DNA of 64,000 nt, taken from NCBI RefSeq assembly GCF_004345645.1, contig NZ_SLWS01000003.1, positions 186,001 to 250,000 on the forward strand, given 5' to 3'. The notes under the pieces were generated by a model that was not told the origin of the DNA, ran no database searches, and saw nothing but the letters and a program-made list of their open reading frames with translations. Positions 32,635 through 42,200 of the stretch are shown one piece after another. The stretch's first letter is position 1. The number at the start of each line of letters is the position of its first letter. The position numbers were made by a program, and so were the translations under genes. This stretch comes from Actinocrispum wychmicini (GTDB lineage Bacteria; Actinomycetota; Actinomycetes; Mycobacteriales; Pseudonocardiaceae).

Positions 32635-34193
32635 TCACTGTGGACCGGTCGCCGATACCTCGCCGGCGGCGGCATGGGTCGTGCGTCGAGTCTTGGAATG
32701 GCGGTCGTGTGTTCGTACGCGGTCTCGGCGCGGCGATGCCGACCTACGTACTCTTCTTTCGGCACCACCAGGCGGATTGGCGTTGTCCGCAGGTCGTAGC
32801 CCTGCCGGAACGGGATGAACAGGCCGGCCAAGACACCAACGCCGACCACGGCCACACCGACCCAGATCGCCGGCACCATCCCGTGCAGGAACGAAAGGGT
32901 GAAGTCGGCGCGTGAGCGGATCGGCACCTCCGCGGCCTTGGTGGTGAACACGGTCGTGAGCACGGCCACACCCAGTGCCCCGCCCACTTCGCGGACGGTG
33001 TTGTTCGCGCCGGAGGCTTTGCCATGTTCGTACGGTTGCACCGAGCCCAGCACGACCGCCGAGGTCGGACCGATCACCAGACCCATCCCGACGCCGGCGA
33101 CGACCAGCGCGGGCACCAGCTCCGAGTAGCTCACCGTCGGCGTGACCAGGGCCGCGATCCAGGCCAGCCCGATGCCTTGCAGGGCAAGGCCCACTGTCAT
33201 CAGCCGGCCGCCGCCGAGCCGGTCGGTGAACAAGCCGGCCAGCGGCGCGAAGATCATCGGCATCGCGGTCCATGGCAGCGTCCGTAAGCCGGCGGCGAAC
33301 GGCGCGTACCGCAACGGCCCCTGAAGGTACTGGGCGAGAAAGAAAATCGAGCCGAACACACCGAAGAACATCGACAACGACAGCACATTGCTCGCGACGA
33401 ACGCCCGGATCCGGTAGAACCGCAGGGGCAGCAGCGGATGGGGCGCCCGTCGTTCCCACAGGACGAACAACGTCAGCAGCACGCCCGCGCCGGCCAACGC
33501 GGTGACGATCAGCGAGTCGTTCCACCCGTTCTCGCCGGCCTCCACGATCGCCCAGACCGCCAGCGTCACGGCCGCGGTCACCAGAACCATCCCGAGCAGG
33601 TCCAGGCCACGGTCGCGGCCCTTGCTCTCCCGTAGCGCCCACCGCGCCAGCGGCAGCGCGACCGCCGCGACCGGCACGTTGATCCAGAAGATCCACTGCC
33701 ACGCCAGGCCCTCGGTCACCGCGCCGCCGACCACCGGCCCGAGCGCCACACCCAGGCCGTTGACTCCGCCCCACAAGCCGAGCGCGGCACTGCGCTTCTG
33801 CTCCGGAACCGCCGCGGCGAGCAACGTCAGCGACAACGGTTGGACTGCGGCGGCGCCGACACCCTGCACCACGCGCGCGGTGATCAACGCCGGGATCGAG
33901 TCGGACAACGCACACGCCACCGACCCGACGGTGAACAGCGCGACACCGATCAGGAACACCTGCCGCCGGCCGTACCGGTCGCCCAATGCCGCGCCGGTCA
34001 GCAGCAGGCTCGCGAACGCCAGCACGTACCCGTTGACCACCCACTGCAGGTCCGTGACGTCGGTGCCGAAGTCCTTGCGGATCGCGGGCAGCGCGTTGGT
34101 CACGACCAGATTGTTCAACGACACCATGAACATCGGCACGGATGCGGCCAGGATCGTCCAGCCGGGTGCGACTCGCCTGGCCACACTTCTCAC
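32628..34193 (-). CDS. MFS transporter, DHA2 (EmrB/QacA) family
   Basis: A 521-residue drug/proton antiporter with about 14 helices. Motif A GDRYGRRQVFLIG and motif C-like GLGVALGPVVGGAV are present. It starts at a GTG overlapping the TGA of the acyl-CoA dehydrogenase gene (GTGA at 34190-34193), with GGAGG 8 bases before, so it is the last gene of the long lipid operon. A role in exporting the operon product or a precursor is inferred from this coupling. Confidence 0.92.
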   Translation of the reverse strand: MRSVARRVAPGWTILAASVPMFMVSLNNLVVTNALPAIRKDFGTDVTDLQWVVNGYVLAFASLLLTGAALGDRYGRRQVFLIGVALFTVGSVACALSDSIPALITARVVQGVGAAAVQPLSLTLLAAAVPEQKRSAALGLWGGVNGLGVALGPVVGGAVTEGLAWQWIFWINVPVAAVALPLARWALRESKGRDRGLDLLGMVLVTAAVTLAVWAIVEAGENGWNDSLIVTALAGAGVLLTLFVLWERRAPHPLLPLRFYRIRAFVASNVLSLSMFFGVFGSIFFLAQYLQGPLRYAPFAAGLRTLPWTAMPMIFAPLAGLFTDRLGGGRLMTVGLALQGIGLAWIAALVTPTVSYSELVPALVVAGVGMGLVIGPTSAVVLGSVQPYEHGKASGANNTVREVGGALGVAVLTTVFTTKAAEVPIRSRADFTLSFLHGMVPAIWVGVAVVGVGVLAGLFIPFRQGYDLRTTPIRLVVPKEEYVGRHRRAETAYEHTTAIPRLDARPMPPPARYRRPVHSDQ

Positions 34194-35947
34194 GTTCCCA
34201 CCTCCTTGGCAAGCGAGAACTGGCGGTAGCCGAACGACTTTCCCGTCGCGTGCAGTGTATGCAGGACGTCTGCCCCCGCCTCCACGTCTGAGGAGGTGGT
34301 GAACCGCCTGTGCGGCTCGAACCGGTGCCACAACCGCTCCAGGCACAGCAGTGTCGGCAACGCGCCGGCCAGGGGAGTTCCTTCGAGCCAGCCCGCGGAA
34401 TGGACGGCATGGCCCAGGCAGGCCGCGGCGGCGTGCAGCACTGTGTACTGGCCGGCCAGATCGAACAGTTCGGCTGACTGCCCGTACTCGCGGGCCGACC
34501 GTCGGGGCAGACTGGACAGTTCGGCCATCACCCTGGCCAATTGGCCAATGAACAGCTCACCGAGCCGGACGCATCGCACGAGCCGGTCGGCCTCGGGCCC
34601 GCCGGCCGTCACAGCGCGCTCACGCAGTGACTCCAGTGAAGTGCCAAGGGAAAGCAGCACGTCATCACCGCCACGATGAAACGGTTCGGCCGCCCACGGC
34701 CGGTACTCCGGCAGATCCGCGTCCCAATCGAACACCACCCTCGCCCGGTCCGTCGGTGGCGTGTCCCGGGCGCCGAGCAACGTGTCGAGTTGCAGTGCGA
34801 TGTTCTTCAGGTTCACCAGGCTGTTCCCGTCGGCGAAGCCGGTGATCGGCAAGTCCCGCTTGAGCTTCTGGAACACTCCGTACCGCGGGTGGTCACGCAG
34901 GTAGTACCTGGCGCCCAACACCGCGGCCAGTTCGGTGACCGTTCGCTCCAATGTGGACGGAACGAAGTGCTTGGCGACCGCCGAGAACACGCTGCTCTGC
35001 TCGGGTACGACTTGGAGGCTGCGCGCGGCGCACGTGCCGACCACGTCAGCGATCAACAAGTCGGCGAAGCAGCCGACAAGCGCCCGACGGGACACCGGCA
35101 GGTCGATCACCCGCTGGCCGAACACGGTCCGCGTCACGGCGAAATCCGTCGTCAGCCGCAACGCCGTGTCCGCGCATCCCTGTGCCAGTGCCGTGACCAT
35201 GACCCGGATCGAATGCGAACTCTTCAGGGTGATCTCCAGGCCGCGCCCCTCGGCGCCGACCAGCGCGGAGGAGGGCACGTACACGTCCGTGAGCCGGAAG
35301 CCGCTGGTGTCCACGCCACGCACCCCGTGCAGGCGTTGCTTGGGCAGCGGCCGGATTTGGTGCGCGGGCACGGTGTGCCGGTCCACGACCAGGATCGAGA
35401 ACCCGCCAGGACCGCCGCGCTCCGCCGTACGCACGAAAAGCACGAGATGGTCGGCCAAGGTGCCGTTGCCGATCAGCCACTTCTCGCCGCTGACCAGGTA
35501 ACCGCCGTCGGCTTTACGGGCGCTCATCGCGTTGGCGAGCACGTCGCTGCCGTGCGCGCTCTCGGTGAGCCCCCAACACATTTTCGCGCCGGCCATCACC
35601 CGCTGCCCGTAGTGCCGCCGCTGGTCGTCGGTGCCCGCGACCCAGATCGGCATGTACGACAGGCTTGTGGTGCACATCGCCATCGCCACCGCCGCGTCCC
35701 GCCTGGCTACCTGGGTCACCAGGGCCAGGCTGTCCTGCACGTCGACCGCGCGGCCGCCGGCACTCACCGGGACCGCGTAGTCCTGGGCCGACCAGGCGTG
35801 CAGATACGCCAACGGCAGGTGCGGGTACGTCTCCCGTTCGTCGTGTGCACGTGCCGAGGCGAAGGACAGCGGCAGATCGTCGAACGGGTCACCGAGATGC
35901 CGCTCCAGGCTGCCGACCAGAGCGGCCAGTTCGGTCACGCCGGCCAT
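34190..35947 (-). CDS. Acyl-CoA dehydrogenase-like protein 2 of the lipid operon
   Basis: A 585-residue flavoprotein of the acyl-CoA dehydrogenase/oxidase fold. The FAD-binding MCWGLTESAHGSDVLANA and SGEKWLIGNGTL stretches match the ACAD middle domain, and GVRGVDTSGFRLTDVYVP follows. A C-terminal extension of about 200 residues makes it longer than a standard ACAD (about 380), more like acyl-CoA oxidases or AidB. ATG at 35947 gives a 13-base overlap with the first ACAD gene. The two are paralogues (LTESAHGSD versus LSESEHGSD) and may form a heteromer. The likely job is desaturating or oxidising an acyl chain on CoA or ACP. I could not place the catalytic base. Confidence 0.85.
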   Translation of the reverse strand: MAGVTELAALVGSLERHLGDPFDDLPLSFASARAHDERETYPHLPLAYLHAWSAQDYAVPVSAGGRAVDVQDSLALVTQVARRDAAVAMAMCTTSLSYMPIWVAGTDDQRRHYGQRVMAGAKMCWGLTESAHGSDVLANAMSARKADGGYLVSGEKWLIGNGTLADHLVLFVRTAERGGPGGFSILVVDRHTVPAHQIRPLPKQRLHGVRGVDTSGFRLTDVYVPSSALVGAEGRGLEITLKSSHSIRVMVTALAQGCADTALRLTTDFAVTRTVFGQRVIDLPVSRRALVGCFADLLIADVVGTCAARSLQVVPEQSSVFSAVAKHFVPSTLERTVTELAAVLGARYYLRDHPRYGVFQKLKRDLPITGFADGNSLVNLKNIALQLDTLLGARDTPPTDRARVVFDWDADLPEYRPWAAEPFHRGGDDVLLSLGTSLESLRERAVTAGGPEADRLVRCVRLGELFIGQLARVMAELSSLPRRSAREYGQSAELFDLAGQYTVLHAAAACLGHAVHSAGWLEGTPLAGALPTLLCLERLWHRFEPHRRFTTSSDVEAGADVLHTLHATGKSFGYRQFSLAKEVGT

Positions 35948-37698
35948 GCCGCGAGTCCCTCCACAGTGGATGAACTGGACTCGGCCATCGGCAACGGCAC
36001 CAAGGAGAACAGCCGTCCGCTGCCGTGCAACCGGCGGGCCAGCGCCACGGTCGCCGGCAGCGCGGCCCGAGTCAGCCGTCGGTGACGCTGGTGGGCGCGG
36101 TCGAGCAGCAGTTCCAGCACCGGCCACAGCCAGGACGCGGTGCCGGGCGGCAGGCCGGCCAACGGCAGGTGCCGGTTGAACCACCACAGGTGCACACACC
36201 TGGCCGCCGCGTGCAGGTAGCAGAACCGTTCGGCGAACTCGACCAGCTCGACGGCCGCTTCCGAGCCACGCCGTCCCAAGGATCCGAGCGCGTCCTCACG
36301 CAGCATCGCCAATGCCGCCTGGACCGACGACATCGCCTTGCTCGCCCTGATCGCGTGCTCGTCGCCGTCCAGCGCGGCCTTGGCGAACGCGGTGATCGAC
36401 GGCAACGCGGCGGTCACTTCGTCCCGTCCGCGAGTGGACAGTTCCAGTTCGGACAGTCGCAGTGGCGGGAGATCCGCGTCCAGGGCGAAGGTCGGCGCGA
36501 GATCCGCACCGGCCAGGCCGAGCCGGGCAGTGACGATCTGACCCAGTTGCATGGCGACCAACCGGGTGTTCGCGGTCGGACCGGTGTCGATGTGGCGGAC
36601 AACGCGGTTGTCGCGCCGGATGACGTCGAACGCCGCGAACCGGCCGTCCCGCAGGACCGAACGGGTGCCCAGCACGTCACCGCAGCGGTCAAGCACCTCG
36701 TCGGAGAGGTCGGCCAGCACCTTCTTCGTCACGCTCGACCAGAGGCTTTGCGCACCAGGCAAAGTATGCAGGGCACGAGCGGCCGAAAGCGCGACCGCGT
36801 CACCGGCGAGCAAGGCGGTGAACGCGGTGCCAAGATCGGCTTGGGTCTGCGGATGGTCCACCAACGTCCGGCCGCCGACCACGTGCTCGGTGGCGAAGTC
36901 GAGCGCCAGCCGCAACGCGGTGTCCGCGCACGCCAGGTTGGCGGCCGTCCCGGTGACCCGGACCACCTGCATCGCCTTCATCGCCGTCTCCAACCCGCGA
37001 CCCACTGTGCCGACCAAAGTGGACTGTGGGATCCGGGTGCCGTCGAACCGGAACCCGGCGAAGTCGATGCCTCGCATACCGATCGTGCGCTGTGGCGCCG
37101 CCACCCGCGCGGACCGCAGTGGCCGGCCGTCGAGCAGGAAACACGAGAACGCCGACGGCCCCCGGCCGCCGGTGCGGGCCACCAGCAGCAGCGCCGCGCA
37201 CCGACCGCCGGAGCCGACCAGCCACTTCTCGCCGCGCAGCCGGAAACCGCCGCCGTCCAACGGTTCAGCGACGCACTGGTTGGCCAGCAGGTCGCTGCCG
37301 TGCTCCGACTCGGACAGGGCGAAGCCGATAGACGAGCCGTCGGCCAGCAGCCGCCGGACCCGGTCCCGCTGCGGTTCGGACCCAGACAACAGCACACAGG
37401 TGGCCGCCGTGATGCTGAACATCGTCGCCGGCATCACCGTGACGTCCCGCCGGCCGATCGCCCGGACGATCATCATCGTATCGTCCGCGGTCCGGCCCCC
37501 GGGCAGGAAAGCCGTTCGCAGCATGGGGTCGGCCTTGGCCGCCAACGCGCCGGGATACGTCTCCGCCTCGTCCCGTTCCACCATCGACGCGAACCCGAAG
37601 TTGCTGACCGGATCCCGGGGATCGCCGAGCGCCCGGTCCAGGTCCACGGCGTCGCGGTACGGACCGCTCCAGGTGATGGGCGAGAGTGTCCGGCTCAT
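35935..37698 (-). CDS. Acyl-CoA dehydrogenase-like protein 1 of the lipid operon
   Basis: A 587-residue paralogue of the next gene with the same layout: an N-terminal helical domain, the FAD-contacting FALSESEHGSDLLANQ and RGEKWLVGSGG, GMRGIDFAGFRFDGTRIP, and a long C-terminal helical part. ATG at 37698 overlaps the PfaD stop (ATGA). Paired long ACAD-like genes beside a PUFA-type synthase suggest a two-subunit flavoenzyme that introduces a double bond. This is inferred from context. Confidence 0.85.
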   Translation of the reverse strand: MSRTLSPITWSGPYRDAVDLDRALGDPRDPVSNFGFASMVERDEAETYPGALAAKADPMLRTAFLPGGRTADDTMMIVRAIGRRDVTVMPATMFSITAATCVLLSGSEPQRDRVRRLLADGSSIGFALSESEHGSDLLANQCVAEPLDGGGFRLRGEKWLVGSGGRCAALLLVARTGGRGPSAFSCFLLDGRPLRSARVAAPQRTIGMRGIDFAGFRFDGTRIPQSTLVGTVGRGLETAMKAMQVVRVTGTAANLACADTALRLALDFATEHVVGGRTLVDHPQTQADLGTAFTALLAGDAVALSAARALHTLPGAQSLWSSVTKKVLADLSDEVLDRCGDVLGTRSVLRDGRFAAFDVIRRDNRVVRHIDTGPTANTRLVAMQLGQIVTARLGLAGADLAPTFALDADLPPLRLSELELSTRGRDEVTAALPSITAFAKAALDGDEHAIRASKAMSSVQAALAMLREDALGSLGRRGSEAAVELVEFAERFCYLHAAARCVHLWWFNRHLPLAGLPPGTASWLWPVLELLLDRAHQRHRRLTRAALPATVALARRLHGSGRLFSLVPLPMAESSSSTVEGLAAWPA

Positions 37699-39266
37699 CG
37701 CCTGCTCCCGTCGGTCGACGGCACCGGCTGGTAGTCCCGGCAGGCGGCCGGAAGACGTACCCCGGCGAGTGCGAGTTGCTGCACCCGGGTGACGAAGGCG
37801 GCTCCCCGCATCAGATGCGTCGCGACTTCGGCGACCCGTCGGTTCTCCGGCGCGGCCAGGTACGTCCCGCGTGCCCACTCGTTGAAACTGCCCATCGCCG
37901 GGCCGCACCAGATCTGGTAGTCACCGGCGCGGTCGGTCTCACCGCTGGTCGCCCACCGCGACGACATGCCGAGATACCACCGGAACACCAGAGCCATCCG
38001 GCGTTTGGGGTCGGTCGCGGCCCGGCGGACCTGGTCCGGGTCCCTGCGGTCGAAGTACTCGACGACCTGCGCCCACACGTGCTCGATCGGATGGCGCAGC
38101 ACCTGCCGTTCCAGCTTGTCCCGGTCCGCGGCGGGCAACGCGTCCAAGCCGTCGTGACGCCGGTACAGCTCGTACAACTGCTTGGCGCGCATCGGAAACA
38201 ACGTCCCCTTCTTGAGCACCTGGAGGTCGACGCCGAGCTCGAACATGTCCGCGGCCGGTGCCATCTCGCAGTCCGCGATGCCGGCGGCGCAGAGCAACTG
38301 ACGGACCGCGTCCGAAGTCCCAGCCTCCACGCAGGACTGATTCACCGAGCCGGTGACCACGTAGTCCGCGCCGAGAGCGAACGCGGCCGCAGCGGCCTGG
38401 GGCGTGCCGATTCCGCCTGCCGCACCGAGCCCGACCGGTGTGGGGTAACGCAGTTCTCGTTGTACGGTGTCACGCAGTCGGGCGATCGTGGGAAACAACG
38501 CGACCAGCGGGCGGCGGTCGGTGTGGCCGCCGGAATCGGCCTCTACCGTGATGTCGTCGGCCATCGGCACCCCACGGGCCAGCGCTGCCTGTTCGGCGGT
38601 GATCAGCCCGTCGGCCAACAGCCCGGCCACGACGGATTCTGGCGCCGGACGGAGGAACTTGGCGGCCACCTCCGGCCGGGACACCTTGGCGATGATCCGG
38701 TTGGCCGCGGTCACCGACCCGTCGCCGGCCCGGCTCAACCCGGCGACCCGGTACCGCACCACGTTCGGGGTGAGGTCGAGGAACGCCGACGCCTCAACGC
38801 ATCGCACCCCGTGCCGCAGGTACAGCTCGACCGCGGACCGCTCCAACGCCTGTTCGCTGGGGCTGTGGATCAGGTTGGCCGCGAACGGCGTCCCCGGGAT
38901 CTCCGCGGCGAACCGCCGCAGCGCCCGGTCCACCCGCTCGGGCAGCAGGCCGGCGGCCCCGAAACTGCCCAGGAATCCGTTCCGGGCGAGCGCGGCCACC
39001 ATCTCCTCGGACGCGATGCCCGCGGCCATGGCGCCACCGAGATAGGCGTGCCCGACGCGGTGTCTAGCCCGGAAGGCGGCCGACCCCAACCGGCCCGGCG
39101 GCAACGGCCCGACGGCGGCGATCACCCTGGCGCCACTGGGTTGTTCGGTGGCCAGCCCGACTCCGCCGCCGGTTTCGACGACGTAACACGGCAGCTCCAA
39201 TCGACCGAGAACGTGCCGGATCCCGTCGACATCAGTGCGGACGGCGGCCGCGGTGGTCCGGGTCAT
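37695..39266 (-). CDS. pfaD: PfaD-type trans-acting enoyl reductase
   Basis: A 523-residue FMN-dependent enoyl reductase of the PfaD/nitronate monooxygenase-like family. Diagnostic stretches are VGHAYLGGAMAAGIASEEMV, GTPFAANLIHSPSE, LGAAGGIGTPQAAAAAFALG (FMN phosphate loop) and ADYVVTGSVNQSCVEAGTS. Length fits PfaD (about 530). In PUFA synthases it reduces selected enoyl-ACP intermediates. The start ATG overlaps the stop of the KS-CLF gene (ATGA). This gene is the strongest marker that the neighbouring PKS is of the PUFA/secondary-lipid class. Confidence 0.95.
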   Translation of the reverse strand: MTRTTAAAVRTDVDGIRHVLGRLELPCYVVETGGGVGLATEQPSGARVIAAVGPLPPGRLGSAAFRARHRVGHAYLGGAMAAGIASEEMVAALARNGFLGSFGAAGLLPERVDRALRRFAAEIPGTPFAANLIHSPSEQALERSAVELYLRHGVRCVEASAFLDLTPNVVRYRVAGLSRAGDGSVTAANRIIAKVSRPEVAAKFLRPAPESVVAGLLADGLITAEQAALARGVPMADDITVEADSGGHTDRRPLVALFPTIARLRDTVQRELRYPTPVGLGAAGGIGTPQAAAAAFALGADYVVTGSVNQSCVEAGTSDAVRQLLCAAGIADCEMAPAADMFELGVDLQVLKKGTLFPMRAKQLYELYRRHDGLDALPAADRDKLERQVLRHPIEHVWAQVVEYFDRRDPDQVRRAATDPKRRMALVFRWYLGMSSRWATSGETDRAGDYQIWCGPAMGSFNEWARGTYLAAPENRRVAEVATHLMRGAAFVTRVQQLALAGVRLPAACRDYQPVPSTDGSRR

Positions 39267-42200
39267 CGCGCCTCCACGGCGAGGTCGGTAAGTTCGTAGA
39301 TGCGCAGGGAGCCTCGCCAGACGTTGGCGTCGGCGATCACCAGCAGCCGGTCGGGTTCGTGCCGGATGTCCTTGACGTGCAGCTCGAACGCCATCTCCGG
39401 GTCGGTCCGCAGGATCTGGCCGCGGTACTTCCAGCTCATCGCCACCCCCACCGGCAGGGCGAAGGTGGGCGAGTCGCCGGCCAGTCCGGTGTCGGTCACG
39501 TAGCGCCGCAAGGCTTCCAGGACGGCTTCGACGCCGAGGGAGCCGGGCATCACCGGGTCTCGGTGGAAATGGCAGTCGAAATACCAGTCGGTCGGGTCGA
39601 TCTGGCGGCGACCGTACACATAACCCTTGCCGTACTTGCCGCCGTCGACGACCACCTCGTCGACCGGGCGCCAAGGGGGAACGGACTTGCCGGCGTCGAG
39701 CCCGACCTGGTTGGCGAGGGCGTCGGCGGTGAAGTACCCGAACAGCGACTCACCGACGTAGAAGACCTCGTCGTCGCAGGACAGCTCGTAGGAGAACCGT
39801 TGCAGGGTGGCCCCGGGGACGGCCTGGCTGGACAACAGCGTCGACCGCTGCCGGATCGTCCGGCCCTTGAGATCGACATCCTTGACGAGGGTGGCCTGGC
39901 CGTCCAGGTTGCGGATGCTGTACTCCTCGGTCGGGCTGGCCAGGGTCGCGCCGAGGTAGTAGCCGAGCAGGATCGCCGCCTGCAGGGACGTTTCCATGTA
40001 CACGCAGTTGGGCATGGCCGCGTTGGTCGCGTAGTACCAGGCTTCCGGCGGCGAGTCGTACTCGGTGTGCATCACCGCGCCCGGGGTGAGCCGGCCGCGG
40101 ATGCCGTCCAGGCTCATGATCCGGTCCACGAACTGGAAGTCGCCGTTCGGGATGTGCGGCGCGCGGCGCTGTCCGTAGACGTCGAACTCCGGGCCCATGG
40201 CGACGCCGAGGTCGCCTTTGGCGGCGTGCGCGAGATGCAACTCGTTGATGAACGCTGGCTCGCCGCGGTGGTTGCGGCGGCCGAGGAACTCCGGCACGCC
40301 ACCCGGGCCCGGCCGGTACGGGGTGCCTGGCTTCTCCCGGACCTGGATGCCGAAGTCCCGCATGCTGATGATCGGCTTGTCGCCGTCGTAGACCGTGATG
40401 TCGGCGACGACGGTTGGGCGCGGCAGCAGGGTCAGACCGGTGATCTCGGCTTCGTACCGGATCTTCTCGGTGGCGGGCGTGATCTGGCCGCGGACCTTGA
40501 CCTCGGTGCGCAGCCCGGGGACGGACTGGAACTCCGCGTCTGGCAGCACCAGGTGCATCCCAAGGTATACGGCATACACTTGGAGGAGTTGGACGCCGCC
40601 TTCGGCGACCAGCGAACCGGCCAGCACCGGATCGCCCGGGAAATGGCAACGGAAGTACCAGCCGTCCGGGTCCAGTTGCTTGATCGCGGTCAGCGCGCCC
40701 AGGCCGCACGGTCCGCCGAGCCGGTCAATGCGCGGGATACTGTCGACCATCCGCAGCATCTCGCCGGGCAGCCGCAGCGACCGGTTGGCGGCGTCCGCGC
40801 GCTGGTCCCATTCCGGGCCGAACACGTCACCCGGCCGGCCAGCGGCCAGCTTCGCCAAGTCCGATGTGGACAGTTCGGTGCGGTCGGTCCGGGCGAGCGG
40901 TTTGAACCAGGTCTTCTTGAACGCGGCCCGACGGCGATGATCGGCGGCGGTCGCCACCACGCCACGGGAGTCGTCCAGTTCGTCAGGGGAGAAGAAGCCG
41001 GCGCACGCGTCGAGCAGTTCCAGGATCAGCTGCCCGTCGGCGTAACAGCGGTAGCCGAAGAAGAACAGCAGGCTGTCGCCGTTCCACACGAACCGGTTGA
41101 TGGCGATCTCGTACCGCAGGGTCTGGCCGGCGCGCGGCAGGCCGCCGTGGAAGACCAGCCGGCTGTCCAGGAGTCGGTAGCGCCGTTCGCCCCGGGTGCG
41201 GAAGTCGATGCCGAGGTAGCTGATCAGCAGCAGGTCGCACTGGCCGGCCTCGATGGTCACCGCGCACGGCGTCAGACCGTCTACTGTATACCATGCATCG
41301 TTCGGGATATCGTATTCAGTGATGATGGACGCCGGTTCGAAGGTGCCGGTCGTTCCCTGTATGTCGACGACGCGGCTGACGAACAGGTACGGTGGTTCTG
41401 GGAGCCGTACCCGGGTAGGGTAGCTGTCGGCCTCGGCGAACCGCGGCCCGAAGACGTTCGCGACCTTGCCGCTGGCGAACTCGAGCAGGTCGTCCGGACC
41501 CCAGACCACATCGTCCTTTGTGGAGTATAGGGCGTCCAGAGCGCGCTCCTGCACAGCGGTGTGTGCTCGCAGCACCGCCCGGTGCGCCTGGGCGATCGTT
41601 CCGGCCATCGTGCGCAACGCGGGTTCTCGCTCGACGGTGACGACTTCCTGGGGCTCGATCGCTTGGGCAGCCCGTCGGACCCGGTCCACGATCGCCTCGC
41701 CGCCGCACCGAACCGTGTGGGTGCGGCGCGCGGGTGCCTCAGGGGCCGCCGGCCCGAACAGCCGGCCGAGGTCGATCTTGAGGCCGTGGCTGATCAGCCG
41801 GGCCAACGCCTGCGCCAGCACGGTCGCGCCCGCAGCGCCGCGCCGATCCACGGACACCGCGAGGTGCTCCGCGCCGGCGAGTGTCTCGGTGACCCAGCGG
41901 GTGCAGGTCGCGCCGGGGCCGACCTCCACGAAGTACCGGAACCCGCGTTGGTGCGCGGTACGGACCAATCGGCTGAAGTCGACCGTGCTGCACAGCGTGT
42001 ACGCGATCCGCTCGGCGATCACCGACCGGTCGATCGGGCCGACCTCGCTGTAGTCGTACGCGGACAACAGCTCCAGGCCTTCGGCCGGGGTGCCCAGCGG
42101 GTAGTCGTTCAGCTCGGCCAGGGCGTCCAGCTCCGGGTCGACGATCGGGCAGTGCATGACGTGGTTGGCCGGCGCCTTGGCGGCCCGGCACCCCAACCGG